Of a DNA stretch of 64,000 nucleotides, positions 34,724-44,690 are shown piece after piece. Made by a program: the position numbers and the translations under genes. This DNA is from Metabacillus kandeliae. Lineage in GTDB: Bacteria > Bacillota > Bacilli > Bacillales > Bacillaceae. Every line of letters begins with the position of its first letter. The first letter of the stretch is position 1. Below the pieces are notes generated by a model. It was not told the DNA's origin. It saw only the letters and a list, made by a program, of their open reading frames with translations, and did no database searches. The DNA lies in assembly GCF_021166585.1 (NCBI RefSeq), contig NZ_JAJOZE010000008.1, forward strand, positions 1 to 64,000. Direction: 5' to 3'.

Positions 34724-36167
34724 AAGTTTCAGCAAGCTTCATTACCCGAGGGAGCAGCCCGGAAATATCGGTTGCTGTCATGGATCTCAGCCCATTTTCT
34801 TTTACCCATTCCTCGCTTGTTAAAGCATGAAGAACAACTGCATTAGCGGCAGCATGACGGCTGTCCTTGTAGTGCCCTAAAAAGGCTGTAAGCATCCCAG
34901 TCAGCGTATCACCGCTGCCGCCTTTTCCAAGGGCGCTGTTACCGATTGTGTTCACTGCCCCTGTTCCATCCGGATAGGCTATTACCGTGTGCTCTCCTTT
35001 TAAAATCACCGTTACCTTGTGCTTAACAGCATATTCGCTTGCATACTGAATCCGGTTTGCCTGCACTTCTTTTACTCCATAGCCGCTCATTCTGCTGAAT
35101 TCGCCTGGATGCGGGGTCAATATAACCGGCTGTTCACGGTCAGGATAGTCCCTCTCATCCAGCGCATCTGCATCAAGAACCACCGGCAAATCCGTTTGAA
35201 GCAAATGGTGAATGGCTTTTGTAATAGAGTCCTTATCCTGGAGTCCCGGCCCCATTCCAACTGCAGCGATTTTTTCAGGAAACTCTCCTTCTGCCGCCTT
35301 TTTTAAGCCGTCAAAAAAATAGGTCGCTTCAGGCACCTGCGCTGCCATCATGCCTGCAGCTGTTTTAGATGTCCCGATCATCAGCTTCCCGGTGCCGCTT
35401 CGGAGCGCTGCGGCGGCAGCCATCATGACGCTTCCCGGCATATCCTCGCTTCCGGCAATTAAATAGCTTGTTCCAAACGTACCTTTATGGGCAGAAGAAG
35501 GAAATACAGGAAGAGTTCTTTTCACATCATCCATTGTCCAGACTTTGAAGCGCCCTTTGTGCGGCAGACCAATGTCCAGCACTGTAACTTTTCCGTAATA
35601 GCTGCTTGAAGGCAACAGAAAGGCAGAAGGCTTGTATCCATGCAGAGAAAACGTCATATCAGCTCTGAAGGCCTCTTCACAATTCCCTGTATCAGCTTCA
35701 ACACCTGTCGGCAAATCGACAGCAACCCGCATAGCATTCTTGCCGTTCGCCCATTTGACGATCTCTTCGGCATTCTCCCGCAAAGGCAGGGCAGAGCCTG
35801 CTCCAAGAAGGGCATCAACGATCACATCGCATGCTGCATTTTTTGAAAAAGCAGCAGACGCAAAGCCGCATGCTTCAAAATAGCGCAAATGCTCATCAGC
35901 AGGGGAATCAGCTTTTGGCTCCCCTAGCGGGAAAACAAGCGCTGCATCAAAGCCGTTCTGTTTCAAATATCTCGCAAGCACAATGCCGTCTCCACCATTA
36001 CTGCCTTTTCCGGCAAGGACTAAAATAGAGTCCTTCCTAGTAACAGTATTGGCGAGGGCCTCATACAGGGCCCGTCCGGCTGTTTCCATAAGAGTAAAAA
36101 CCGGCATCCCTCTTTTTTCCGCTGTGCTGTCCGCCTCCTGAATTTCTTCTTTACTGTAAATATACAT
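34722..36167 (-). CDS. nnr: Bifunctional NAD(P)H-hydrate epimerase / dehydratase
   Basis: Repairs damaged NADHX/NADPHX. In 481 residues an N-terminal YjeF_N epimerase domain (about 1-205; GKGSNGGDG near 53) is fused to a C-terminal ribokinase-like ADP-dependent dehydratase (about 225-480; GMGPGL, ILTPHPGEF, LKGEHTVIA and GKGGSGDTL). The fused form is common in bacteria, whereas B. subtilis has them separate as far as I recall. ATG start; single gene with its own terminator. Confidence 0.92.
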   Translation of the reverse strand: MYIYSKEEIQEADSTAEKRGMPVFTLMETAGRALYEALANTVTRKDSILVLAGKGSNGGDGIVLARYLKQNGFDAALVFPLGEPKADSPADEHLRYFEACGFASAAFSKNAACDVIVDALLGAGSALPLRENAEEIVKWANGKNAMRVAVDLPTGVEADTGNCEEAFRADMTFSLHGYKPSAFLLPSSSYYGKVTVLDIGLPHKGRFKVWTMDDVKRTLPVFPSSAHKGTFGTSYLIAGSEDMPGSVMMAAAAALRSGTGKLMIGTSKTAAGMMAAQVPEATYFFDGLKKAAEGEFPEKIAAVGMGPGLQDKDSITKAIHHLLQTDLPVVLDADALDERDYPDREQPVILTPHPGEFSRMSGYGVKEVQANRIQYASEYAVKHKVTVILKGEHTVIAYPDGTGAVNTIGNSALGKGGSGDTLTGMLTAFLGHYKDSRHAAANAVVLHALTSEEWVKENGLRSMTATDISGLLPRVMKLAET

Positions 36168-36213
36168 TTTCTCACATCCTTTTAGCCCTTTTCATTCCCT
36201 TTCCGCTAAACTT

Positions 36214-37584
36214 CTATGCTTCTTTTTGGCCTGCTGGCTCTTTTTTCAGCAGGCTTGTACTGATAATGGCTGCAGCAGCCAGGACAATGAGCAGCAGGAA
36301 GATCCAATGCAGGCTTGCTGCGAGCTCTTCTCCTTTTAAATTCACGCTGAGAAGAATGCCTGAAACACCTATTCCAACTGCCTGGCCAAGGATGCGAAGC
36401 AGGTTGTTCGTTCCCATAGCTGCCCCTCTTATACTCCAATCAACAGCCGATTGCACAGAAACCGTAAATGCTGTAAAAGAAAGCCCGAAACCGAGACCTG
36501 TAACAGCCGAAATAATCATAAACCATACAATAGAAGAAGAAGGATTGATAAAAAAGAGCCCGCAGCACCCGATGGCAATTAGTACTGAGCCGGTAATCGT
36601 AATGCTCCTGACTGATCTTACAGCAAGCAGCCTGCCGCAGACGATTGCACCAATTGGCCATAAAATAGACATCGGCAGCATTGCAACCCCCGACATCGTC
36701 GCATTCAGCCCATTCACAGACTGCACCCAAAGCGGGATGTAGAACGTAAACGCCACAAGAATAAAACCAAGCAGAAATCCTGCTGTATTGGCAATCGTGA
36801 GCGTTCTGATTTTAAATAGCCCAAGCGGAATCATCGGTTCCTTCGCCTTTCTTTCTATAAAAAAGAAAATTACTCCGCTGACAACTGCCACGGCAAAAAA
36901 AGCCCACACTGCACCCGTCATCTGCTTTGACTCCCGAAGGACTGTCAGCCCATACAAAAAGGCTGTCATCGAAACCGCAAAAACAGCGATCCCGCCATAA
37001 TCGATGCTGTGCTTCTTCTTCTCAAGCTTCTCATGCAAAGAAAGCCACAGCATTAAAATCGCAGCAATCCCAAACGGCAAATTCATAAAGAAGACCCAGC
37101 GCCACGAAACCGCATCAACCAAAATACCTCCTGCGAGCGGTCCAACAATCCCGGAAATTCCCCATACACTGCTGATCCATCCCTGAATCTTCGCCCTCTG
37201 TTCATAAGAATACAAATCTCCGATAATCGTAAAGGGAATCGTCGCAAGCGCCCCGGCTCCAAGACCCTGAATCACCCTGAAAATTACCAGCTGCTCCATC
37301 GACTGCGCAAACCCCGATGCCATTGAACCGATCAAAAACACAACAGACCCGATCGTAAACATCAGCCGCCGCCCATACAAATCCGCAAACTTCCCAAACA
37401 CAGGCGTACTGATCACCGTCGCCAGCAAATAAACCGAAATCACCCATGTATACAAATGGCTGCCCCCAAGCTCTTCCACAATCTTAGGCATCGCCGTACT
37501 CACAATCGTCCCCTCAATCGCCATCAAAAACGTCGCAATCAAAAGCGCCCATATCACACGCGTTGGATTTGTCTCTTTTTTCAT
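36214..37584 (-). CDS. MFS drug efflux transporter (DHA2-like)
   Basis: 456-residue transporter with about 12-14 membrane segments. GTIVSTAMPKIVEELGG near the N terminus, the GKFADLYGRRLMF motif A and RVIQGLGAGAL motif C are those of drug:H+ antiporters. Substrate unknown. A second, related pump lies at 57041. GAGG-type site precedes ATG. No regulator is adjacent. Confidence 0.88.
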   Translation of the reverse strand: MKKETNPTRVIWALLIATFLMAIEGTIVSTAMPKIVEELGGSHLYTWVISVYLLATVISTPVFGKFADLYGRRLMFTIGSVVFLIGSMASGFAQSMEQLVIFRVIQGLGAGALATIPFTIIGDLYSYEQRAKIQGWISSVWGISGIVGPLAGGILVDAVSWRWVFFMNLPFGIAAILMLWLSLHEKLEKKKHSIDYGGIAVFAVSMTAFLYGLTVLRESKQMTGAVWAFFAVAVVSGVIFFFIERKAKEPMIPLGLFKIRTLTIANTAGFLLGFILVAFTFYIPLWVQSVNGLNATMSGVAMLPMSILWPIGAIVCGRLLAVRSVRSITITGSVLIAIGCCGLFFINPSSSIVWFMIISAVTGLGFGLSFTAFTVSVQSAVDWSIRGAAMGTNNLLRILGQAVGIGVSGILLSVNLKGEELAASLHWIFLLLIVLAAAAIISTSLLKKEPAGQKEA

Positions 37585-37657
37585 TCTGCTGCCTCCGTAT
37601 ATATGCTAGATTCTGTATATTATATCAGGTGCATGGGGCGTGGCGCAGGGGCGGGGA

Positions 37658-37815
37658 TTGGGGGTTGATATTTGGCTTTTCATTCTATTAGGGTTTGGGG
37701 GTTTTATATTTGGCTTTTCATTCTATTGGGGTTTGGGGGTTTTATATTTGGCTTTTCATTCTATTGGGGTTTGGGTTTTATATTTGGCTTTTCATTCTAT
37801 TGGGGTTTGGGTTAA
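37658..37815 (+). repeat. 38-bp tandem repeat, four copies
   Basis: TTTGGCTTTTCATTCTATT begins at 37671, 37709, 37747 and 37783, so units are 38, 38 and 36 bases. Each has TTTTATA before it and GGGGTTTGGG after it, and copies are almost identical. Strand bias is strong: G/T-rich on plus. Not a CRISPR, since there are no spacers. The near identity suggests recent slippage or expansion. Confidence 0.9.
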
Positions 37816-37840
37816 GATAGGGATGTCTACTAACGTAGAT

Positions 37841-38036
37841 TTGTGAACCCGCACATAAATCTTTAAATCCGCATATGAGTTGATAAATTTGCAAGAAACT
37901 CCTTTAACCCGCATGTTTTTCTCCTGAGCTGCATATAAAATTTCGAATCCCGCATATAAAATTCCAAAAGCTGCAAATAAATTTTCAAATCCCGCATATA
38001 AAACTTTAAAACCCGCATATAAACGCCTTAAATTCA
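37841..38036 (+). repeat. Degenerate 20-21 bp phrase repeats, CCGCATATAAA type
   Basis: GCA in the phrase (A)CCCGCATATAAA recurs at 37851, 37871, 37891, 37911, 37931, 37952, 37973, 37994 and 38015: nine units at 20 or 21 bases. Some units read AGCTGCAAATAAA or ATTTGCAAGAAA. Between phrases is an A/T-rich TTTAAA-like linker. There are stop codons on both strands in most frames. It sits directly right of the 38-bp repeats. Confidence 0.85.
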
Positions 38037-38174
38037 TAGTCAAACACCTTTTATTTTGCTGAAACGTTATAAAAAGTGGTGAAATTAAAGCTAATTCATC
38101 ATATTTTTCATCATAACGCTCTAATTTTTGCCCTCCACGCATCAAAAACCACTATACTGCAAAGGACTGGTTTC

Positions 38175-39155
38175 ATGATTGTAAAAAACAGAGAAAAGCC
38201 CCTCATTATTTTTCAGCTGGAAGCTTTATTAAGACGGCTGCCTGACGAACACCCTAAAAAATCCGAAATTCATAAAGAATTATTGAAAAGAAAAGCCGGT
38301 TATCGGGGTGAGCAGTCAGTAGATTATTATTTATCTCTACTGGATGAGGAGAAATATGATGTTTATCAAGATGTTCGCATTTTTAAAAACAAAAATGTTT
38401 TTCAAATTGATACCCTTCTTGTTACAGACTACTTTCTTATGATTCTAGAAATAAAAAATATTTCCGGTACCATTCATTTTGATTCTCTGTTTAACCAATT
38501 GATTAGAACAATAGACGGAAAAGAAGAAGGATTCAAAAATCCTCTTTCACAACTGACTTACCAAAAAAATATGCTATCTGACTGGCTGCTCGACCATAAA
38601 TTTCCGCTGTTTCCTTTTGAGACAGCAGTGGTTATCAGCAATCCTTCTACAATAATTAAAACAATGAACGGGCAATCTTCTGCCTATCAAAGAATATTTC
38701 ATGCTTCAAATCTAGCAGACAAACTAAAACGATTAGACCAAATCTACAAAAATCCCCTCATATCTCCCGCTGGCAGAAAAAAATTAAAAAAACTACTTTT
38801 AAAAAATCATACCCCTGCTAAATCAGATTTACTTAATAGATTTCAAATTTCTAAAACTGAATTAGTTACTGGAATAGCCTGCAGTAATTGCCACACTTAT
38901 TACATGGAACATATTTACGGTAAATGGAAATGCGGAAACTGCCTTTACGAATCAAAGGATGCCCATTTAGAAGCAATAGATGATTACTTCCTGCTCATTT
39001 CCCCTTTTATCACTAACCGTGAATTTCGCTGGTTCACTAATCTTTTCTCCCCTACGAAAGCATCCCGGATGCTTTCAGCTCTCAACCTGACTTCCAAAGG
39101 CTATAAAAAAACTTCAAGCCATCACCAAATTTCCCAACCTTCTGCTCCTTTTTAA
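38175..39155 (+). CDS. NERD-domain protein with zinc ribbon
   Basis: 327 residues. N-terminal helix, then a nuclease-related (NERD) domain: KAGYRGEQSVDYYL, a QIDTLLVTDYFLMILEIKN core (D...E.K as in restriction-endonuclease-like folds) and FPFETAVVISNP. A C-terminal zinc ribbon has CSNCHTYY and WKCGNC. ATG 38175 is chosen because AAAGGA lies 8 bases before it; the open frame begins 33 codons earlier without support. NERD proteins are often tied to DNA processing but none has a firm role in Bacillus. A+T content is higher than in flanking genes, which hints at transfer. Confidence 0.8.
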   Translation: MIVKNREKPLIIFQLEALLRRLPDEHPKKSEIHKELLKRKAGYRGEQSVDYYLSLLDEEKYDVYQDVRIFKNKNVFQIDTLLVTDYFLMILEIKNISGTIHFDSLFNQLIRTIDGKEEGFKNPLSQLTYQKNMLSDWLLDHKFPLFPFETAVVISNPSTIIKTMNGQSSAYQRIFHASNLADKLKRLDQIYKNPLISPAGRKKLKKLLLKNHTPAKSDLLNRFQISKTELVTGIACSNCHTYYMEHIYGKWKCGNCLYESKDAHLEAIDDYFLLISPFITNREFRWFTNLFSPTKASRMLSALNLTSKGYKKTSSHHQISQPSAPF

Positions 39156-39198
39156 CAACCACCCAACCCAATAATTTTCCCAAAAATCGCATTTCCAC

Positions 39199-39226
39199 GT
39201 TTCCCCTTCCTACCAGGAAGGGAAAC
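39199..39226. repeat. Inverted repeat upstream of fdhD
   Basis: GTTTCCCCTTCCT and AGGAAGGGAAAC pair over about 12 bases with an ACC loop. There is no T run on the plus strand, so it is either a weak terminator of the NERD gene or an operator of fdhD, which starts 43 bases later. Confidence 0.55.
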
Positions 39227-39268
39227 AAGTATATTAGACCATTTCTTACATACAAGGGGGTGTGCTTT

Positions 39269-40072
39269 TTGGATAGCGATGGCATCCGTTCGCTGCCGGT
39301 TTTGCGTTATGCGTCAGGGGTTTTTTCAGAGGAGACTGATGAGGTGGCTGCTGAGTTTCCTTTGACGATTGTTTTGAATGGCGAGGAGTGGGCAACGATG
39401 GTGTGCACACCTTCTGATTTAACGGAGCTTGTTGTTGGGTTTTTGGCTTCGGAGGGTGTGATTCGCCGATATGAGGAGATCAGTTCGCTTTCCATTGATG
39501 AGAGCAAGGGGTTTGCTTATGTAGAATCGGCTCATGTGCCGGAGCAGCGGCGGCAAAATGTTTCTAAGCGTTTTATTGGGTCCTGCTGCGGGAAGAGCCG
39601 GCAGTTTTATTTTCAGAATGATATGCTGACAGCGAAGACGATCACGTCATCCGGCCGGATTTCTCCTGAGCAGGCACTACAGATTATGTCGGAGCTTCAT
39701 GATCATTCCGAACAGTTTCAGCGGACGGGCGGAATGCATAATGCTGCTATCAGCGGAAACGAGGGAGTGGTCAGGTTTTATCATGATATCGGCCGCCACA
39801 ATGCGCTTGATAAGCTGTACGGTTATTGCCTGATTCACCGCATTCCTGTGAGGGATAAGGTGATTGCCTTTAGCGGGCGGATTTCTTCAGAGGTGCTGCT
39901 GAAGGTTTCAAAAATGGGAATTGGCATTCTGCTGTCAAAGTCGGCACCGACTGATCTTGCATTGCAGCTGGCAGATGATCTTGGCATTACGGCAATTGGC
40001 TTTATCCGTAAAGACCGTATGAACGTGTACACCCATCCGGAAAGAATCTTTGATCCTATCCTGCATTCATAA
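39269..40072 (+). CDS. fdhD: FdhD, formate dehydrogenase sulfurtransferase
   Basis: Transfers sulfur from a cysteine desulfurase to the molybdenum cofactor of formate dehydrogenase, needed for activity. 267 residues with FPLTIVLNGEE, VVGFLASEGVI, FIGSCCGKS (the conserved cysteines), FQRTGGMHNAA and DIGRHNALDK. TTG 39269 is chosen because AAGGGGG lies 8 bases upstream; a GTG at 39260 overlaps that site. It heads the fdh cluster. Confidence 0.93.
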   Translation: MDSDGIRSLPVLRYASGVFSEETDEVAAEFPLTIVLNGEEWATMVCTPSDLTELVVGFLASEGVIRRYEEISSLSIDESKGFAYVESAHVPEQRRQNVSKRFIGSCCGKSRQFYFQNDMLTAKTITSSGRISPEQALQIMSELHDHSEQFQRTGGMHNAAISGNEGVVRFYHDIGRHNALDKLYGYCLIHRIPVRDKVIAFSGRISSEVLLKVSKMGIGILLSKSAPTDLALQLADDLGITAIGFIRKDRMNVYTHPERIFDPILHS

Positions 40073-40108
40073 TGGAAATCTATTTAGTAAAACGGGGGAG
40101 CATTCAAT

Positions 40109-43054
40109 ATGGAAGAAAAGTTAACTGTCTTCGTCAACGGCAAACAATTTGAAGCAAACAGCGGTCAGTCCGTTCTTGAGTTTTTGAATTCCCAACAGAT
40201 CAAAATTCCTCAGGTGTGCTACCAGGAAAGTCTAGGTGCTATTGAGACGTGTGATACGTGCACAATCTCCATTAATGATCAGTTAATGCGTTCCTGCGGC
40301 ACTCCTCTTGCGGAGGGCATGAGCATCAATACGGAGATGTCTGAAGTGAAGGAAGCACAGTTCCGCGCGATGGACAACATTTTAGAAAACCATGAACTGT
40401 ATTGCACAGTTTGCGAAAAAAACAACGGAGACTGCACCCTTCATAACACGGTTGCCATGATGGGTCTTGAACACCAGATGAAGCCTTTCCGTTTCAAAGG
40501 TTATGAAAAGGATTTCTCAGGCCAGTTTTACCGCTATGATCCTGATCAGTGCATTTTATGCGGCAGATGCGTGGAAGCCTGCCAGGACCTTGAGGTAAAT
40601 GAGACGCTGACGATTGATTGGGAACGAAAGCAGCCAAGGGTTATTTGGGATAAAGATGTACCGATCGACCAATCTTCCTGTGTCAGCTGCGGGCAATGTG
40701 TGACGGTTTGTCCGTGCAACGCCTTAATGGAGAACGATATGCTGAATGAAGCCGGCTATCTGACAGGCTTGAATGACGGTCTTCTCCGCTCCATGATTGA
40801 TATTACAAAAACAGTTGAAACAGGCTACGGCCCTCTGTTCGCGGTATCTGATTCTGAAGCTCAAATGCGCGATGATCAAATCAAAAAGACGAAAACTGTC
40901 TGCACGTACTGCGGTGTCGGCTGCTCCTTTAACGTTTGGACAAAAGGAAGAGAAATCCTTAAGATGGCTCCTGTTCAAGAAGGACCGGCTAATGGCGTGA
41001 TGTCATGCATTAAAGGAAAATTCGGATACGGCCATGTAAACAGCGAAAAACGCCTGAGCCTCCCTCTTATCAGAGAAGGCGATACGTTCAAAGAAGTGGA
41101 ATGGGATGTAGCGCTTGATTATGTAGCAAAAAGATTCAGGGAGATTAAAGAACGCGACGGTGCTGACGCACTGGCGTTTATTGCTTCCTCAAAAGCATCT
41201 AATGAAGAATCTTACCTTGTGCAGAAGATGGCACGGCAGGTAATCGGCACAAACAATGTGGACAACTGTTCCCGCTACTGCCAGTCACCTGCAACAAAAG
41301 GACTTTTCCGGACAGTAGGCTACGGCGGTGATGCAGGCTCTATTGATGATCTTGGCAAAGCGGAACTGATGATCCTGATCGGAACCAATACGGCTGATTC
41401 TCATCCGGTTATTGCCTCCAGAATTAAGCGGACACATAAGCTTTTCGGCTCAAAAATGATTGTAGCTGACTTGCGCAAGCATGAAATGAGCAAAAGAGCT
41501 GACCTCTTCATAAGCCCTAAACCAGGAACCGATCTTGTCTGGATTTCGGCTGTAACGAAATACATCATCGATCAAGGCTGGCATCATACAGAATTTCTTG
41601 ATGACAAGGTAAACGGCTTCGAGGAATATTACGAAAGCCTGTCTCCTTTCACTTTGGAATATGCGGAGGAAAAGACTGGTGTAACAAAGGAAAACCTGAT
41701 GAAGATTGCTGAAGATATCCACAATGCAAATACAACGGCTGTTTGCTGGGCAATGGGTGTTACACAGCATGTGATCGGTTCTGATACTTCCACAGCTATT
41801 TCCAATATGCTTCTGATCACTGGCAACTACGGGAAACCAGGCGCTGGCGCCTATCCGCTGAGAGGCCATAACAATGTACAGGGAGCAAGCGACTTCGGCA
41901 GCATGCCGGATCTATTCCCTGGCTATCAGCCGGTAGATAACGATTTGATCAGAAAGAAATTTGAAAAAGCATGGAATGCTGAGATTCCGAAAGAAAAAGG
42001 CATGGATAACCATCAAATGGTGGAAAAGATTCATGAAGGAAAGCTGAAATCCCTTTATGTTACAGGGGAAGACATGGGCATAGTCGATTCAAACATCAAC
42101 TATGTAACAGATGCTTTTGAAAAGCTTGAATTCTTTGTTGTGCAGGATCTTTTCCTGACAAAAACAGCCGAGTATGCGGATGTTGTTCTTCCTGCCGTGC
42201 CTAGCGTGGAGAAAGAGGGAACCTTTACTAATACAGAACGCCGCATCCAGCGCCTTTATAAAGCTATGGAGCCTAAAGGCTATGCAAAGCCTGACTGGGA
42301 GATTTATCAGGAAATTGCCAAAAGGCTTGACTATGACTGGGGCTATGAATCCCCTGCAGATATTATGCATGAAGCAGCGAGCCTCACACCGCTTTTCGCA
42401 GGTGTCCGCTATGAGCTTCTTGAAGGGTTTAACAGCCTGCAGTGGCCTGTAGCAGAAGATGGTACAGATACACCGCTGCTTTATACAGATGGGTTTAATT
42501 TTGATGATAAAAAAGCGAGACTGTGGCCGCTTGAATTTGAATACGAGTATCCAAAAGTGGAAGGACATGACTTCCATGCCAACAATGGCCGTGTTCTCGA
42601 GCATTTCCATGAAGGCAATATGACAAGTCATACAAAAGGCATTGTGAACAAGATTCCTTATCCATTTGTCGAGATATCCAAGGAAGCGGCAAAAGAGCTT
42701 GGGGTTGAAACAGGCGGATGGATTAAAATGTCCAACAAAGAAGGCGAAACAGAATCGAGAGTTCACGTGACGGATGAAGTTTTCGGCAAACAGCTTTATG
42801 TTACGCTGAACAGTGACGGAAAAAATGCGATTAACTACTTAACCAGCAACAGGGTTGACAAGGATACAGACACACCGGCATACAAAGAGGTCCCTGTTAA
42901 AGTCGAGGTTTTGAAGAAAAAAGGCAAGTCTCCGATTAATTTTAATAACCATCGGACAGCTGAACGCATTTCGCAGCATGGGGTCGAGGTAGAGCGCAAG
43001 TGGGAAAGAAATGACTATATCTTCCCAGGAAGCGAGGTAAAAGACCGTGGCTAA
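40109..43054 (+). CDS. fdhA: Formate dehydrogenase alpha subunit (YjgC/YrhE type)
   Basis: 981-residue molybdopterin oxidoreductase that oxidises formate to CO2. Domains: N-terminal 2Fe-2S ferredoxin (about 4-80; [15 protein letters not shown]), a 4Fe-4S region with [11 protein letters not shown] and [11 protein letters not shown], the CTYCGVGC cluster near 270, and the catalytic molybdenum domain with Cys391 in SRYCQSPA in the place of selenocysteine. The final domain is the dinucleotide-binding fold. Soluble, with no Tat signal. It is one operon with fdhD (36 bases) and yjgD (8-base overlap). Electron acceptor unknown. Confidence 0.93.
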   Translation: MEEKLTVFVNGKQFEANSGQSVLEFLNSQQIKIPQVCYQESLGAIETCDTCTISINDQLMRSCGTPLAEGMSINTEMSEVKEAQFRAMDNILENHELYCTVCEKNNGDCTLHNTVAMMGLEHQMKPFRFKGYEKDFSGQFYRYDPDQCILCGRCVEACQDLEVNETLTIDWERKQPRVIWDKDVPIDQSSCVSCGQCVTVCPCNALMENDMLNEAGYLTGLNDGLLRSMIDITKTVETGYGPLFAVSDSEAQMRDDQIKKTKTVCTYCGVGCSFNVWTKGREILKMAPVQEGPANGVMSCIKGKFGYGHVNSEKRLSLPLIREGDTFKEVEWDVALDYVAKRFREIKERDGADALAFIASSKASNEESYLVQKMARQVIGTNNVDNCSRYCQSPATKGLFRTVGYGGDAGSIDDLGKAELMILIGTNTADSHPVIASRIKRTHKLFGSKMIVADLRKHEMSKRADLFISPKPGTDLVWISAVTKYIIDQGWHHTEFLDDKVNGFEEYYESLSPFTLEYAEEKTGVTKENLMKIAEDIHNANTTAVCWAMGVTQHVIGSDTSTAISNMLLITGNYGKPGAGAYPLRGHNNVQGASDFGSMPDLFPGYQPVDNDLIRKKFEKAWNAEIPKEKGMDNHQMVEKIHEGKLKSLYVTGEDMGIVDSNINYVTDAFEKLEFFVVQDLFLTKTAEYADVVLPAVPSVEKEGTFTNTERRIQRLYKAMEPKGYAKPDWEIYQEIAKRLDYDWGYESPADIMHEAASLTPLFAGVRYELLEGFNSLQWPVAEDGTDTPLLYTDGFNFDDKKARLWPLEFEYEYPKVEGHDFHANNGRVLEHFHEGNMTSHTKGIVNKIPYPFVEISKEAAKELGVETGGWIKMSNKEGETESRVHVTDEVFGKQLYVTLNSDGKNAINYLTSNRVDKDTDTPAYKEVPVKVEVLKKKGKSPINFNNHRTAERISQHGVEVERKWERNDYIFPGSEVKDRG

Positions 43055-43544
43055 AGCGACAGAGAAAATCGTTAAAATGGAGATACCGGCTGAGCGGATT
43101 AAAGAAGAGAATTTGGATGAATTAGTAAGCGCCCTGGCTGAAAACAAGGAATCCTTGCTGAAGGTCATCAACCTGATTAAATATATGGATGAAAACCGGA
43201 ACCTGGATACCATCTCCGCTCTTGTCCACCATCAGGACAGAGTGCTTACGAATTTTGCCAAAGAAGCAAACAAACCGCAGAATTCAGCAATCCTTAGCAA
43301 TGTAGCCACAATGGTCGAGCTGCTCGGCGCACTGAATTTTAAAGGACTTGAAACATACAGTGTCAGAAGGCTTCGGAATAATAACATCGGCCGCGACACT
43401 GAGCCGCCGAAAGAAACTGGCCTTTTCGGACTTCTCCGGGCACTGAATGATCCTGCCATTAAGAGAACGATCACTGTCCTTCTATTCGTATTTAGAGGAA
43501 TCGGGAAAAATCTTGGCGGGAAAAACAAAGCGGAAAAAGAATAG
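43047..43544 (+). CDS. YjgD-like DUF1641 protein, formate dehydrogenase partner
   Basis: 165 residues, mostly helical, of the DUF1641 family that always sits beside this type of formate dehydrogenase (yjgC-yjgD). Visible: [15 protein letters not shown] and [23 protein letters not shown] start overlapping the fdhA end by 8 bases, with GAGGT 8 bases upstream. Role unproven; a subunit or assembly function is inferred from linkage. Confidence 0.88.
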   Translation: MAKATEKIVKMEIPAERIKEENLDELVSALAENKESLLKVINLIKYMDENRNLDTISALVHHQDRVLTNFAKEANKPQNSAILSNVATMVELLGALNFKGLETYSVRRLRNNNIGRDTEPPKETGLFGLLRALNDPAIKRTITVLLFVFRGIGKNLGGKNKAEKE

Positions 43545-43553
43545 ACTCCATAG

Positions 43554-43584
43554 GCTGCCGGCTTACAGAAGCCGGCAGCTTTTT
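43554..43584 (+). terminator. Terminator of the fdh operon
   Basis: GCTGCCGGCTT / AAGCCGGCAGC stem of 11 bp with an ACAG loop and TTTTT tail. Confidence 0.92.
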
Positions 43585-43645
43585 AAAATGGCATCCCGCT
43601 GTTAAACTAGTAAGAGAAAATGAATGGAAAAGGGGAAATTTCATA

Positions 43646-44617
43646 ATGATGCCGCTTGAGAAAAGAGGAATTTCCAGCAGCCGATTAATTCTTGGATGTA
43701 TGGGATACGGCGGGGATTGGGATAACAGCCCGCTGACAAAAGAAGATATCCGAAAAACGGAAGCCGGTGTAGAAGCAGCACTCGCCTCAGACATTACCAT
43801 GTTTGATCATGCGGATATTTACAGAATGGGAAAGGCGGAAGAAGCATTTGGAACGATACTCGCCTCTAATCCTCAGCTGAGAGAAAAGATGGTGATCCAA
43901 AGCAAATGCGGTATCCGTTTTGCAGACAGTTCAGCTCCAGGACGCTATGATTTTTCTAAAAACCACATTTTATCATCTGTGGATGGCACACTGAAGCGTC
44001 TGTCAGCTGAATACCTTGATGTCCTGCTGCTTCATAGACCAGATCCTCTTATGGATGCTTTTGAAACAGCAGAAGCCATCAGCGAATTAAAGAAAAGCGG
44101 AAAAGTCCGGCATTTCGGCGTTTCCAACATGAATCCCGGGCAAGTTCAGTTACTTCAGTCAGCACTTGATGAGCCTCTGGTTGTGAATCAGCTGGAAATG
44201 AGCCTGGACAAGCTTGACTGGGTTGATCAGGGTGTTTATGTGAATCATGCTGATGGATCAGAAGTTTCTTTTGCTGCAGGACTGCTTGAATATTGCATGC
44301 TTCATCATATTCAGCTTCAGGCATGGGGCTCGCTGGCTAACGGCAAGTTCTCTGGCCGGAAATTCCCGGAACTGAGTGAATCTGAAATGAAAACGCTGCA
44401 GCTTGTGGAACAGCTTGCTGCGGAAAAAAACACTTCACGGGAAGGAATCGTTCTCGGCTGGCTGATGAGGCACCCGGCAAACATTCAGCCAGTAATTGGC
44501 ACAACAAGCCCCGAAAGAATTAAAAATTGCCAGGATGCCATTCAAGTTGCTCAAGAAATGACAAGAGAAGAATGGTACTCCCTTTATGTCTCTTCAAGGG
44601 GACGAAATTTGCCTTAA
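43646..44617 (+). CDS. Aldo/keto reductase (YdhF type)
   Basis: 323-residue NADPH-dependent reductase with a TIM barrel: LGCMGYGGDWDNSPLTKEDI, the catalytic DHADIYRMGKAEEAFG (Asp/Tyr), VIQSKCGIR (Lys), LLLHRPD (His) and IGTTSPERI near the cofactor site. Closely patterned on E. coli/B. subtilis YdhF. Substrate unknown. ATG with AAAGGGG upstream. Monocistronic. Confidence 0.88.
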   Translation: MMPLEKRGISSSRLILGCMGYGGDWDNSPLTKEDIRKTEAGVEAALASDITMFDHADIYRMGKAEEAFGTILASNPQLREKMVIQSKCGIRFADSSAPGRYDFSKNHILSSVDGTLKRLSAEYLDVLLLHRPDPLMDAFETAEAISELKKSGKVRHFGVSNMNPGQVQLLQSALDEPLVVNQLEMSLDKLDWVDQGVYVNHADGSEVSFAAGLLEYCMLHHIQLQAWGSLANGKFSGRKFPELSESEMKTLQLVEQLAAEKNTSREGIVLGWLMRHPANIQPVIGTTSPERIKNCQDAIQVAQEMTREEWYSLYVSSRGRNLP

Positions 44618-44690
44618 TAGCAGCTATAGCTTGCAGAGTCCTGCAAGCTTTTTTATGCTGAGATAAAAAACATGAAATGGAGTGAACAGC

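Noticed and set aside
34508-34735. 75-codon minus-strand ORF over the permease remnant
   Set aside because: Another frame of the permease remnant plus the nnr terminator; cysteine- and arginine-rich by chance.
37640-37846. Plus-strand ORF of 68 codons across the 38-bp repeats
   Set aside because: It only reads through the tandem repeats, shifts frame between units and has no ribosome site.
37658-38036. Possible CRISPR array in the 37.7-38.0 kb repeats
   Set aside because: The 38-bp units are joined without spacers and the 20-21 bp units are degenerate; no cas gene is in the window.
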